From the NCBI RefSeq assembly GCF_004295585.1, contig NZ_AP019400.1:6626501-6690500 (forward strand): a stretch of DNA of 64,000 bases, in the 5' to 3' direction. Position numbers and translations under genes: made by a program. The stretch's first letter is position 1; each line of letters starts with the position of its first letter. Below the pieces are notes generated by a model that was not told the origin of the DNA, made no database searches, and worked only from the letters and a program-made list of their open reading frames with translations. Shown piece after piece: positions 8,429 through 17,061 of this stretch. This DNA comes from Cohnella abietis. Lineage in GTDB: Bacteria; Bacillota; Bacilli; Paenibacillales; Paenibacillaceae.

Positions 8429-9348
8429 TCCTGATTCACCTTCCTTGTCAGAGCCAAGAAAGCTGCTGAGATAATGGCGATAATCGCAAACATGACAACG
8501 GCCAATGCAGAGCCAAGACCGATTGCAACCGAGTCGCTAGAGGAGCCTCCGAATGCTGTACGATAGAAGAATACAGCCATTGTATCTGTTGAATAGTACG
8601 GCTCACCCATTGAGCCCTGCATAGCATATATCAGCTCGAACGCTTCAAAGGATTGAATAAAGGTCAGCACCGTAACCATAATAATCGGCTGAATCATCAA
8701 AGGAAGAATAATGGTTCGAATCATTCTGAATCCTCTAACTCCGTCTAGACGGGATGCTTCCACAACCTCTGTCGGAATCGACTGCAGTCCCGCCAAGAAT
8801 ATTAGCAGAGAAAGCCCCACACCGAACCAGCTGTTAACAAGAATGATTGAGATTAATGCAGTGCTCGGATCGCCTAACCAAGGCATCGTCCATGAGTCCA
8901 AGCCCAATTTATCAAGCAGAACGTTAATTGTTCCATATGTCGGATTTAAGATTAGCTTCCATAAGAACCCAACTACAATGACGGACAACAGTCTAGGTAG
9001 AAAATAAGCCACTTTAAGAAATCCGGATCCCTTAATTTTCTGGAACACAAGATAGGCGAGTAGAAATGCAATTCCGTTCTGTACAACCATTTGAACGACA
9101 AAATAAATCACATTATGTTCAAGTGCATTCCAGAACATCGTATTAAACGGCTCAAGCGTGAATAAGTTTTTAAAGTTCTGGAAGCCGATAAATTCAAGCT
9201 TCTTAATGCCTTTCCAGTCATACAAGCTATACGAGAATGCTGCACAGATCGGATAGATGATGAACAGCAAATAGATGGCGAGGGCTGGAATTGGAAACAA
9301 ATGAATGGACCATCTGTTTCGTTGGAGACGTTTTGGTTTGTCGGCCAT
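8425..9348 (-). CDS. CUT1-type sugar ABC permease (MalF-like)
   Basis: 307 residues with six predicted membrane helices, the LFIIYPICAAFSYSLYDWKG opening typical of MalF/UgpA-like subunits, and the EAA loop VEASRLDGVRGFRMIRTIILPL. It forms a heterodimer with the following permease. It is separated from the binding-protein gene by 137 bases that carry a stable hairpin, so expression of the permeases may be lowered relative to the binding protein. Confidence 0.9.
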   Translation of the reverse strand: MADKPKRLQRNRWSIHLFPIPALAIYLLFIIYPICAAFSYSLYDWKGIKKLEFIGFQNFKNLFTLEPFNTMFWNALEHNVIYFVVQMVVQNGIAFLLAYLVFQKIKGSGFLKVAYFLPRLLSVIVVGFLWKLILNPTYGTINVLLDKLGLDSWTMPWLGDPSTALISIILVNSWFGVGLSLLIFLAGLQSIPTEVVEASRLDGVRGFRMIRTIILPLMIQPIIMVTVLTFIQSFEAFELIYAMQGSMGEPYYSTDTMAVFFYRTAFGGSSSDSVAIGLGSALAVVMFAIIAIISAAFLALTRKVNQE

Positions 9349-9386
9349 TGAAAGCTTACACCTCGCTCACATGAATAGAACACAAT

Positions 9387-9457
9387 AGCCCCGGAAGTTC
9401 AAAGCGCGCGCTAGCGGACCAACAGTCCCACTCGTCGAGACTTTTACTCCCGGGGCT
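9387..9457 (-). other. Intergenic hairpin between binding-protein and permease genes
   Basis: In the 137-base gap, AGCCCCGG and CCGGGGCT pair at the two ends of a 71-base segment that contains further internal self-complementary stretches. No T run follows, so it is not a classic terminator. Such structures behind binding-protein genes often stabilise the upstream mRNA or partly terminate transcription, giving more binding protein than permease; that role is inferred here. Confidence 0.45.
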
Positions 9458-9485
9458 TGCTATTAATTAATTATTAGATTATGAC

Positions 9486-10805
9486 TTAAGGCTTGAACCA
9501 AGTATCAACATTCTTCTGAAGCTCTTCCGCTACTTTCTTTGCATCCATATTATTCAAATATAAGGCTTGCATTGAATTCTCAAGTGTCACCTTAGTTGTT
9601 GGATTGCCACTATTGAAATTCGTAACCATTAGATATGGCGTGGACGCTGTGTTCGCCAGCTCAGCGAATTGAGCAATAACCGGATCAGTAGCCGTTACGC
9701 CAGGAATCGGGCTGACGCGTTTCATTTCATTAGCAAACAGATTGCCGAATTCTTTGCTCGTTGCGAATTCCAAGAATTTCTTAGCTTCTTCTTTATGTTT
9801 CGATGCTGCGTTAACTGCATAAGAGCCATCCACATAAGTCGATACAGTCGGTGAAGCACCAGCAACCTTCGAAGGAATCGGGAACACGCCTAGCTCTAAC
9901 GCAGGATTCATCGTTTGGATTACACCTACATCGAAATCACCCAGAACATACATCGCAGCTTGCTCTGTTGCGAAGAACGTTCTCATATCCTCGTAGCCAA
10001 TACCTGTAAATTTGTCCGGGAAGTACGGGACCAAATCTTTCATCAGCTGCAGGGATTGTACATATTCCTCATCTGTAAACTTCTTCTCGCCTTTGAGAAG
10101 CTTGTCAACGAATTCATTACCGCCGTAACCAGCAGGACCGATTGCGCCTTGTGTCATCGACAGAATCCAGCCATCCTTAGCACCGAAGCCGAACGGAATG
10201 ATCTTGTTATCTTTCAATGATTGAGAAACCTTCAGAAGCTCATCCCAAGTTTTAGGCACTTCCAGATTGTTATCCTTGAAAATTTTCTTATTGTACATAA
10301 TCCCTACTGTGTTGAGCGCCATTGGTACGCCATAGACGTTGCCATCTTTGCCTGTAGATGCCGCCATTACATCAGCCGGGAACACTTCCAAACCTGGCAG
10401 ACCGTTAATTGGCTCAATGAACCCGGAATCTCCCAGTCCAATCCCTGCTGCATATGGACGCAGGTGAATGATGTCAGGACCCTCGCCCGTTTGAAGAGCT
10501 GTATTTAGAACGGTGTTGTACTCTGTGCTTTTTGTAGGTGAAAAGTCAATTTCAATGTTTGGATACTGCTTGTTGAATTCCGCAAATACTTTCTCATAGA
10601 CCGCTTTGTCATCTGTTCTCCAACTGCCCATGGTCAGCTTTACTTTCTCACCAGAACCATTAGATGCGGAAGATGATGCAGACGGTGTCGCCGAATTACT
10701 AGGTGATGATTCATTTGCCTTGTTATTGCTGCCACAACCAGATACAACGAGCGATGTTGAGAGTAAAACAACTGTTCCTAAGCTGTAAACACGTTTCATT
10801 TTCAT
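9486..10805 (-). CDS. Sugar-binding lipoprotein of the MurNAc ABC transporter
   Basis: A 439-residue family 1 extracellular solute-binding protein. The N-terminus is a lipoprotein signal ending LSTSLVVSGC, followed by a Ser/Ala/Asn linker and the typical VKLTMGSWRTDDKAVYEKVF start of the mature domain; GEGPDIIHLRP, IMYNKKIFKDN and VPKTWDELL are family landmarks. The start has GGGAGG close upstream and overlaps the stop of the preceding hydrolase gene by 4 bases (ATGA). It should capture the substrate at the outer membrane face and deliver it to the two permeases. Ligand identity (MurNAc or a muropeptide) is inferred from the operon. Confidence 0.9.
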   Translation of the reverse strand: MKMKRVYSLGTVVLLSTSLVVSGCGSNNKANESSPSNSATPSASSSASNGSGEKVKLTMGSWRTDDKAVYEKVFAEFNKQYPNIEIDFSPTKSTEYNTVLNTALQTGEGPDIIHLRPYAAGIGLGDSGFIEPINGLPGLEVFPADVMAASTGKDGNVYGVPMALNTVGIMYNKKIFKDNNLEVPKTWDELLKVSQSLKDNKIIPFGFGAKDGWILSMTQGAIGPAGYGGNEFVDKLLKGEKKFTDEEYVQSLQLMKDLVPYFPDKFTGIGYEDMRTFFATEQAAMYVLGDFDVGVIQTMNPALELGVFPIPSKVAGASPTVSTYVDGSYAVNAASKHKEEAKKFLEFATSKEFGNLFANEMKRVSPIPGVTATDPVIAQFAELANTASTPYLMVTNFNSGNPTTKVTLENSMQALYLNNMDAKKVAEELQKNVDTWFKP

Positions 10806-11824
10806 ATTTCCTCCCTTGTTGTGCAGTGCTTATCTATTAATGAGGTCATTACGGCATCATGAAAAATGGATCTGAGTTGCTTAATCTCGCTGTCCCTGCC
10901 GTAATGAACCGCATTGGTAAGTAATACAACCGACAGTTCCCTTATGGGATCAATCCATAGGCTGGTTCCGGTAAAACCCGTGTGACCGAAGCTACCAATC
11001 GGCCAAAGGGGACCGCAAGCGAGGTCCGCTTGTTTACCGTCTTGTATTTGCCATCCGAGTCCTCTTCCTTCAATCGATGCTTGAGTACAACCATCTACCG
11101 ACTTCCGGGTTAAGAGAGAAAGGCTTTCGGGGTAGAGCCAAATTTGAGCGTAACGCGATAAATCATCAGCTGTGGAGAACAGCCCAGCACTGCCGGATAC
11201 GCCACCAAGTCGATAACAGGTTTCGTCATGGACTTCGCCTAAGAGGTAACCTTTCCCATCCCATTCCGTTGGAGCGATTCTATTCATCCAGCTCGGCGGA
11301 GGATTGAAACAACTATCCTCCATTCCTAATTGTTTGAATATTCTGTCTTTAATGAAGACATCCAAGCTTAGCCCAGAAACACGAGATACGATCCACCCAA
11401 TCAGAATCATACCTAGGTCGCTATAAATCATACGTTCGCCGGGCTCAAATGCAAGCTCTTGTGATAAAATTTCCTGTCGGACATCTCTCCTCGTATATCG
11501 CTCACGATAACCTGGAAGGGAAGCAGGTAAACCAGATACATGCCTAAGGCAATGTTCAATAGTCACCTTGGGATGACGAAACTCCGGAATAAACTTCTGA
11601 ACGGGATCGCTAAGCGAGAGCTTCGACGACTGAGCAAGTATTAGGATGGATGGAAGTGTGGCAACTACCTTCGTTAACGATGCAACATCATATACCGTCG
11701 ATAAGTTAGCGCTTCCAAAAGCAGCCTGAAATATTTGCTCGCCCTTCATACGAATATCCACAACTGCACCGGGGACCCTTCGGTCCTCTACCCAATTGCA
11801 CAGCATTTGAATCAGCTTATCCAT
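10802..11824 (-). CDS. Beta-lactamase-fold serine hydrolase, AmiE-like
   Basis: 340 residues of the class C beta-lactamase/DD-peptidase fold. S49-x-x-K52 (SLTK) is the catalytic motif, Y134-S135-D136 sits where YxN is usual, and GHTGFTG supplies the third HTG motif. In Bacillus subtilis the murQ gene cluster contains AmiE, a hydrolase of this fold that removes the peptide from MurNAc-peptides; operon position suggests the same task. Unlike an exported AmiE, this protein has no signal peptide, so it may act on imported muropeptides in the cytoplasm. No NagZ glucosaminidase is encoded nearby. It overlaps murR by 8 bases and the binding-protein gene by 4. A different ester or amide substrate is possible. 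Confidence 0.75.
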   Translation of the reverse strand: MDKLIQMLCNWVEDRRVPGAVVDIRMKGEQIFQAAFGSANLSTVYDVASLTKVVATLPSILILAQSSKLSLSDPVQKFIPEFRHPKVTIEHCLRHVSGLPASLPGYRERYTRRDVRQEILSQELAFEPGERMIYSDLGMILIGWIVSRVSGLSLDVFIKDRIFKQLGMEDSCFNPPPSWMNRIAPTEWDGKGYLLGEVHDETCYRLGGVSGSAGLFSTADDLSRYAQIWLYPESLSLLTRKSVDGCTQASIEGRGLGWQIQDGKQADLACGPLWPIGSFGHTGFTGTSLWIDPIRELSVVLLTNAVHYGRDSEIKQLRSIFHDAVMTSLIDKHCTTREEI

Positions 11825-12680
11825 TGCGCTTCGAACGACTCACGGCAATTCTTGTTCTCTCTAATAATTGAACCGTCTCGTCATATTTCAATTGCGCAAT
11901 TCCTACATACAAAATATCAATAACATTTAACTGTGTAATACGTGAAGCCATCGCCCCGCTACGAATGCTTTTCTCCAAGGAGCTGGTGAACAGTCGAATA
12001 TCCGCTAACTCCGACACCGGATTGTTCCCGAACTTAGTGAGGGAAATAATTGTGGCTCCGTTTTGCTTCGCAATCGAGAGTGAACCGATTATATCTTCCG
12101 TTTGTCCGGAGTAAGAAATACCAAACGCCACATCTCCTGCCTTCAGGTTCGCTGCCAACGTTGCTTGCGAGTTGAAATCATACGCTGCCTCGCACCAACG
12201 ATCAATGCGGGTAAGCTTTTGCATGAAATCCTCTGCAATGACACCCGATGCACCAATACCAAAAATGCAAATTTTTCTTGTCGAGCCGATTACATCAATA
12301 GCGCGCTCCACATCTTGTTCCGACAATACCGACAACGTATCCTGTATGGACTGGATATTATTGTGGGATATCGAGTTAATCAAGGCCGATACTGAACTGT
12401 TTACTTGAATTTCCTGATAACTGTCCGTATCCATGGATGCTTGTGCAGTTTGTGCCAGGTCGGCAACAATCCGCATTTTCAAATCTTGAAAACCTTTGAA
12501 ATGCAGGGAACGCGATAGTCGGACAATAGTCGCCTCGCTGACACCCGTCAGCTCCGCAAGCTTCTGTACAGACATCTTCACGATTTGTTCTGGATGCTCC
12601 AGAATGAAATCGGCTACCGTTCGTTCTTGTGGTTTTAACGTGTGATACGTTTCTTTAATACTAACAAGTCCACCCTGCAA
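11817..12680 (-). CDS. murR: MurR/RpiR-family transcriptional regulator
   Basis: 287 residues. The N-terminal RpiR helix-turn-helix domain (about 1-77) contains LAELTGVSEATIVRLSRSLHFKGFQDLKM, and the C-terminal SIS domain (about 125-260) contains IFGIGASGVIAEDF and GISYSGQTEDII. Members of this group sense a phosphosugar; in a murQ operon the expected ligand is MurNAc-6-phosphate and the expected action is repression relieved by it. It is the first gene of the operon, so it would regulate itself. The start is a TTG four bases after GGGGAA. Two palindromes overlap its promoter. Confidence 0.85.
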   Translation of the reverse strand: MQGGLVSIKETYHTLKPQERTVADFILEHPEQIVKMSVQKLAELTGVSEATIVRLSRSLHFKGFQDLKMRIVADLAQTAQASMDTDSYQEIQVNSSVSALINSISHNNIQSIQDTLSVLSEQDVERAIDVIGSTRKICIFGIGASGVIAEDFMQKLTRIDRWCEAAYDFNSQATLAANLKAGDVAFGISYSGQTEDIIGSLSIAKQNGATIISLTKFGNNPVSELADIRLFTSSLEKSIRSGAMASRITQLNVIDILYVGIAQLKYDETVQLLERTRIAVSRSKRNG

Positions 12681-12720
12681 ATCGTTCCCCGCCTTTAATG
12701 ATCAAGCATTTTGAAAAGCT

Positions 12721-12746
12721 TAAGTGTTGTTTACGGCAAACACTTA
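12721..12746. promoter_or_regulatory. Inverted repeat at the expected murR transcription start (candidate operator)
   Basis: Perfect 8-base arms TAAGTGTT and AACACTTA are separated by 10 bases. The element begins about 8 bases downstream of the predicted -10 box of the murR promoter, where a bound repressor would block initiation. MurR is the natural candidate protein. Confidence 0.5.
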
Positions 12747-12753
12747 TACATTC

Positions 12754-12782
12754 ATAATAATTTATTGTTTCACAATAATCAA
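12754..12782 (-). promoter_or_regulatory. Sigma-A-type promoter of the murein-recycling operon
   Basis: On the minus strand TTGATT (-35, 12777-12782) and TATTAT (-10, 12754-12759) are 17 bases apart. It is the only good promoter-like pair I see upstream of murR; the expected leader is about 65 nucleotides. Confidence 0.6.
12762..12778. promoter_or_regulatory. Palindrome within the murR promoter spacer (candidate operator)
   Basis: TTATTGT and ACAATAA flank a 3-base centre, filling the -35/-10 spacer. It differs in sequence from the second palindrome at 12721-12746, so one site or both could be the operator. Confidence 0.45.
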
Positions 12783-12955
12783 CATATTTATAAAATAATA
12801 TTTCACGAAGCACTCAATCTAGACAATCAACATACTTCTTTATTAGTTTAACACCACTCTATTGGGTTTATTAATCTCACCAATGTGATAAACTTTTGGG
12901 TAGCTTCTTTTTATATCATTCTTGTTTTATTACGCAGTTAGAAAGGAGACTCCCT

Positions 12956-13660
12956 ATGAATTATAAAGCTATTATTTTCGACTTAGACAATACTTTGTTA
13001 AATTACTCGGCGAGTGAATTGAAGTCGATGCAACAAACGGTGCAAACGCACGGTCTAATTCATCATGAGTCGTTTACTTGGGATAGCTTTTGGATTCATT
13101 ACAGTAAAATCAACATGTATTATTGGAACGAAAGAAACAAGTCCGGCCACAATATTTATCAGATATTGGAGCTGTCCTTTCAGGACACGCTTAAAGAGCT
13201 TAGGCTGGACCATTCCGACTCTAAACTACTGGCTAATTTGTACTGGGATACTTTCTGTAACGCATGTGACTTTGAAGAGCATGCGACGGATATATTGTCT
13301 CATTTGCACGGTAAATACAACCTAGCGATTATATCCAACGGAATCGGGCAAGCCCAAAGATGCAGGCTCGCCGTAGGAAAAATAGAGCATTACTTTGATG
13401 CTTTGGTTATTTCCGATGAAGTCGGGTACTGGAAACCGGATAAGGAGATATTTGCAGAAGCTCTAAAAAGATTGAACATCCATCATTCAGAGGCACTATT
13501 TGTAGGGGATTCATTAAATGACGATTACTTTGGAGCATTAAACGCTGGTATAGACTTCTGTTATTACAATCGAATGAGCAATCCTATTGATACTAGTATT
13601 CGTCCAAAATTTATGATCGATAGCTTAAACAAAATCAGCGACTTTTTAGCTTCTCAATAG
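12956..13660 (+). CDS. HAD-superfamily hydrolase (YjjG-like nucleotidase type)
   Basis: 234 residues starting at the ATG at 12956, which has GAAAGGAG upstream. Motif I is FDLDNTLLNY (catalytic D9 and D11), motif II ISNG, motif III KPDKEIF and motif IV VGDSLNDD, so all catalytic residues of a phosphatase are present. The helical cap inserted after motif I and the overall layout match the YjjG/YfnB group, cytosolic nucleotidases that dephosphorylate nucleoside monophosphates. The exact substrate cannot be told from sequence. The 3' end overlaps the convergent GyrI-like gene by 26 bases. Confidence 0.85.
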   Translation: MNYKAIIFDLDNTLLNYSASELKSMQQTVQTHGLIHHESFTWDSFWIHYSKINMYYWNERNKSGHNIYQILELSFQDTLKELRLDHSDSKLLANLYWDTFCNACDFEEHATDILSHLHGKYNLAIISNGIGQAQRCRLAVGKIEHYFDALVISDEVGYWKPDKEIFAEALKRLNIHHSEALFVGDSLNDDYFGALNAGIDFCYYNRMSNPIDTSIRPKFMIDSLNKISDFLASQ

Positions 13661-14120
13661 GTATCATAATTACAAATTCAGGATCCTTAGTGTACGGATC
13701 TTGGTGCAACGGATATTCTTCCAAATGAGTAAGATCGCCTTTACTCAACTCAAAGCCCCTACCCTCAATCCAATTATAAATATCTTTATACGATGCATCT
13801 ATATTCTGATCCCCCTTATGCTCACAACTCGCATAGATCAGCTTGGGAACAGTAATCGCGGTCATACCTTCTGGGATGTTCTCTACTTGCTCGACCTCAA
13901 CTGCTGCAAAGTGAGTAAATCCACCTTCAGTTATGTGATAGGATAAACCTAACAAGGTTTTCGGATGAATAATGTGGCTAATCTCTTTTAATCGATTAAG
14001 CATTTCAGCTTGAACGACCCGAATGCCACCCGCTCCTGCTTCCGCAAATGTCCCTACCCATTTTAAACCAATAGCGTTGAAAGACTCTTTCTCAATCAAT
14101 ACCGATTCATTTCTTTGCAT
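13635..14120 (-). CDS. GyrI-like small-molecule-binding protein
   Basis: 161 residues, ATG at 14120 with AGGAGG about 10 bases upstream. The segments IEKESFNAIGLKWVGTF, LLGLSYHITEGGFTHFAAVEVEQ, IPEGMTAITVPKLIYASCEHKGD and LEEYPLHQDP..VIMIPI give the beta-alpha repeat layout of stand-alone GyrI-like (effector-binding) domains. There is no attached DNA-binding domain. Such proteins bind cationic or hydrophobic small molecules; its ligand is unknown. The tail overlaps the convergent HAD gene. Confidence 0.75.
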   Translation of the reverse strand: MQRNESVLIEKESFNAIGLKWVGTFAEAGAGGIRVVQAEMLNRLKEISHIIHPKTLLGLSYHITEGGFTHFAAVEVEQVENIPEGMTAITVPKLIYASCEHKGDQNIDASYKDIYNWIEGRGFELSKGDLTHLEEYPLHQDPYTKDPEFVIMIPIEKLKSR

Positions 14121-14163
14121 GATGAGTCAGCCTCCTAATTTGAGTACATTTCTAAAGTTACCG

Positions 14164-15054
14164 CTATTGGATTTGGTCATCACCGTTGCAAGTCAATTGT
14201 CTCACTGCGTCTTGAGTTCCTCTATCAAATCCATAGCGAGTTAGGTCATATTTGTCTAGCTTATTTATATCGTCAATGGCGAATCCTTTTATCCCCGTTG
14301 CATTAAACTTACCGTTTTCTTCTGACAAACTCACCCCAGAACTCCATAAGTACCCATCCGGTCTGACCAACCATGTAGAAACCACTTCTTCATACTCATA
14401 GAAGTTTTCCAAATATGCAGTTGTTCCCGACCATATCTCCCCTTCTTCGCCTCTGAGTAAATCATTGCACACGTTCTTTAAATGGTTCTCCGCAGCAGCT
14501 ATCATCTTATCCTTACGTGCCGATGCTCCATAATTCGGTTTGTGCGGCTCCTGGACCTTCAGCTCGAACGTCCCAGCTACCTCGTAATTCCCTTCTGGCC
14601 ATAAACCGGTATCCTCTTTGCTAACTTGGTTGTCACTGTAGACAATGCCATTACTTGTTTTGAATTCGGTTAACCACCAATCACCTATGCTTGTTTGAGC
14701 ATACACCCGCTTTTCCCCAGAGCTACTCTCATAGACACGAACCTCCACACCAATTGTCTTTCCGATATAGGGATCAAAGCTCTTGGGAGAAGCATTAAGC
14801 TCAACTTTCGAAGGGTAAAGCCATAGACGATAATTGATATACTCCTCCATAGCGTTTTTAATATTGGCTAACGTATAGGGGGCAGGCAGTTTTTCTTCCA
14901 GAACAGCTGTTACTGAGGCTTGGGTCGCTTGGATATTCTCCACGGCATTCGTGATTGTACTCGTGGATTCAGCTTTACCGGAGTTGTCAGAGCAAGAGCT
15001 TATTAGTAAAGTTAGCCCGGCGGCCAACACAATTAGTGGAATTGCTTTTTTCAT
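14164..15054 (-). CDS. Hypothetical lipoprotein
   Basis: 296 residues beginning at the ATG at 15054, which has GGAGG six bases upstream and opens a lipoprotein signal MKKAIPLIVLAAGLTLLISSC. The mature part begins with a Ser/Thr linker and contains IGKTIGVEVRVYESSSGEKRVYAQTSIGDWW, EVAGTFELKVQEPHK and LRPDGYLWSSG-like segments, suggesting one or two beta-rich domains. I do not recognise the family. It lies 44 bases downstream of the minus-strand start of the GyrI-like gene and reads in the same direction, so the two could be co-transcribed. Confidence 0.75.
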   Translation of the reverse strand: MKKAIPLIVLAAGLTLLISSCSDNSGKAESTSTITNAVENIQATQASVTAVLEEKLPAPYTLANIKNAMEEYINYRLWLYPSKVELNASPKSFDPYIGKTIGVEVRVYESSSGEKRVYAQTSIGDWWLTEFKTSNGIVYSDNQVSKEDTGLWPEGNYEVAGTFELKVQEPHKPNYGASARKDKMIAAAENHLKNVCNDLLRGEEGEIWSGTTAYLENFYEYEEVVSTWLVRPDGYLWSSGVSLSEENGKFNATGIKGFAIDDINKLDKYDLTRYGFDRGTQDAVRQLTCNGDDQIQ

Positions 15055-15144
15055 CGGAATCCTCCGCATACAAAGTGTGATTCTTACTTATTCGACATTT
15101 ACTGGTTGGAAATCCTTCCCGTTCTCTAATTAAGCAATGCCACA

Positions 15145-15196
15145 TAAAAAAATGGTGCTGCCGGAGTAGTTAAAACCTCAGCACCACCATTTTCTT
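15145..15196 (-). terminator. Rho-independent terminator of the 15241-16026 gene
   Basis: AAAATGGTGCTG and CAGCACCACCATTTT form a stem with a 3-base bulge, flanked by A and T runs. It lies between two minus-strand genes and ends transcription of the upstream one. Confidence 0.65.
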
Positions 15197-15240
15197 AGAA
15201 AAGCGTCTTCCAAACTATTGATCGGTTGTACATACTTACA

Positions 15241-16026
15241 TTAAATAATTCGTTTAAGACCATCATTCAAAATATCAAGAAGAGAGAGGTCCTCTTTCTT
15301 ATTCTTACTTGCATTATTAAAAACAATCTCATGCTCAGCAGTTCGCTTAAACTCTAAAAATAAGGTCTGAGCTTCAGCTAACGAATGACCTGTGGAGGAA
15401 CGATCAGGATTGTCATTAGACTTAAGGTGATTTATGAAATTCGTGACCTTGGCAACGTTAAGAGCAACTGCTTCCTCCGGCAGATGACTAAGCTCTCTTT
15501 TTATCTCTTTGAAGAAAGCCTTCGTATCCTCAAATATTTTGAATCCAATATTATTAAGTCCACAAAGCTGGGAGAAGCTATTGATCGTCTTCTCAAAGTT
15601 CCTCTCATCCCCCACTGCCTTCGAGGAGTCCTGTGCATAATAAATAGGAGTGTGAACAACCTCCTGCAAAATCAAATACAGTTGAACTCGACCAATCACT
15701 GTTCCGATATGCTTATGAATTAAATCGTGAATAGAATAGCTTCTCAATTCGGAATTTAATGAAGATATATGATGTGCATCCCAGTTGTCTTTCCAAGCTA
15801 CCTTATGTCTAATCCGCTCGTCCGCCTTTGATGTAGCATGGTCCTTATGCAATTTGTTGATTGAATTGAAAAACCCACTTTTTTGCGAGATCTCCAACTG
15901 CTTCGTAGTAAGAGCTTCTAATTCCTGTCTCTCGTCCTCAATGTCTAGCTCCACTCGCCGAGAAATAAATTTTTGAATTAAAGCGTATCCTTCTTCATTG
16001 AGCTTAAAAGCTTCTAATAGCTGCAT
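15241..16026 (-). CDS. Hypothetical cytosolic protein, largely helical
   Basis: 261 residues, ATG at 16026 with AGAGGTGG six bases upstream. No signal peptide or membrane helix. The composition is charged and helix-forming (for example VELDIEDERQELEALTTKQ and FFKEIKRELSHLPEEAVALN), with a possible coiled coil near residues 28-50. I do not recognise a domain. It is transcribed alone, with its own terminator at 15145-15196, and lies 60 bases downstream of the APH-like gene in the same direction. Confidence 0.7.
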   Translation of the reverse strand: MQLLEAFKLNEEGYALIQKFISRRVELDIEDERQELEALTTKQLEISQKSGFFNSINKLHKDHATSKADERIRHKVAWKDNWDAHHISSLNSELRSYSIHDLIHKHIGTVIGRVQLYLILQEVVHTPIYYAQDSSKAVGDERNFEKTINSFSQLCGLNNIGFKIFEDTKAFFKEIKRELSHLPEEAVALNVAKVTNFINHLKSNDNPDRSSTGHSLAEAQTLFLEFKRTAEHEIVFNNASKNKKEDLSLLDILNDGLKRII

Positions 16027-16086
16027 GTTAATCCACCTCTGAATTTTATATCTTATATATCGAAACTTTGATAATAATATATGAGT

Positions 16087-17061
16087 TCAATCTTCAATAA
16101 ATTGTAGCGCACATCTGGTATGATGAACAGCGAGATCTTTTGCAAATTGTTGATCCGGATATCCTCTATGAAGAAGCTTCAAACCACCCGAAGTTAAAGA
16201 GATATGATGATGGAAGCGATAAAACAACATCCTGTCAGGATCAAGATTATCATTTTTTAGATATCTGTAGAAATCCCCAAATCGAAACTCCAAGAAACTA
16301 TGCTCATGCTCGATATCGTAGAACTCAGCCCCTTCAATATCGATTAAATAGGGTTCCAAATCATCGGTAACCAGTACATGGTCAGGACCAAGCTCTCCAT
16401 GTATGAATCCATAGCGACTTCTAGGTTCAATTCTAGATTCAAGCTCATACAATTTATCAAGCAGCCTGCTTTGATTTGTTCGGATGCTGTCGATATGCTG
16501 GGAGGCATAAGCTAGCTGCATATTTGCATTTTCCATTTGTAAAAGATAACATTCCCCCGCGTTACTCCCACCATGATCTGGTTTTCCATAGAAATGTGTT
16601 TCGTTGCCATGCATTCTAGTAATCATATCTCCCAGCCGCTGAAACACTTGATCTTGAACTCGTAAATCCGAATGCTGGAAATAAACTTCAGCTTTATGTC
16701 CAGATACATATTCAACGAGAGCATAATCGAAAGAGTAACACTTCCTCTCCTTATTCAGATCATGACAAGCCGGGGTTCTAATACCCTGAGCAGTTAAATA
16801 TCTGTTGTTTATTTCGAATAAATGGCTCCCATAGGATTGTGCGTTAATATTCTCGTTAGCTATTTCCTCTTGAAAATAATTCATGGTAAGATCCCACACG
16901 TAAAGAACACAGGAAAATCCATTGCTACAGTCTATTTTGTAAACCACCTTTTGTGCACCACCATGCATTCTCGTTACATTTGCAATTAAATAACTGTTGC
17001 CAAAAACCTTTCCGATATACTCCTGTAGATCAGCTGGATCGAGGTGATAAGAGAATTCCAC
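16087..17061 (-). CDS. APH-family (aminoglycoside-phosphotransferase fold) kinase
   Basis: 324 residues starting at a GTG with GGAGTG about 10 bases upstream. The N-lobe has HGGAQKVVYKIDCSNGFSCVLYVW, with a beta-strand/lysine pattern of protein-kinase-like folds, and the C-lobe has GFIHGELGPDHVLV followed by PYLIDIEGAEFYDIEHEH. In typical APH enzymes the loop is HGDxxxxN; here the Asp is Glu and the Asn is His, while the metal-binding Asp of the later motif remains. This may mark a subfamily with a different substrate or weak activity. It is not evidence of antibiotic resistance. Confidence 0.75.
   Translation of the reverse strand: MEFSYHLDPADLQEYIGKVFGNSYLIANVTRMHGGAQKVVYKIDCSNGFSCVLYVWDLTMNYFQEEIANENINAQSYGSHLFEINNRYLTAQGIRTPACHDLNKERKCYSFDYALVEYVSGHKAEVYFQHSDLRVQDQVFQRLGDMITRMHGNETHFYGKPDHGGSNAGECYLLQMENANMQLAYASQHIDSIRTNQSRLLDKLYELESRIEPRSRYGFIHGELGPDHVLVTDDLEPYLIDIEGAEFYDIEHEHSFLEFRFGDFYRYLKNDNLDPDRMLFYRFHHHISLTSGGLKLLHRGYPDQQFAKDLAVHHTRCALQFIED

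Noticed and set aside
16087..17061. Aminoglycoside resistance gene
   Set aside because: Only the general APH fold is present; the catalytic loop is altered and there is no mobile or resistance context.
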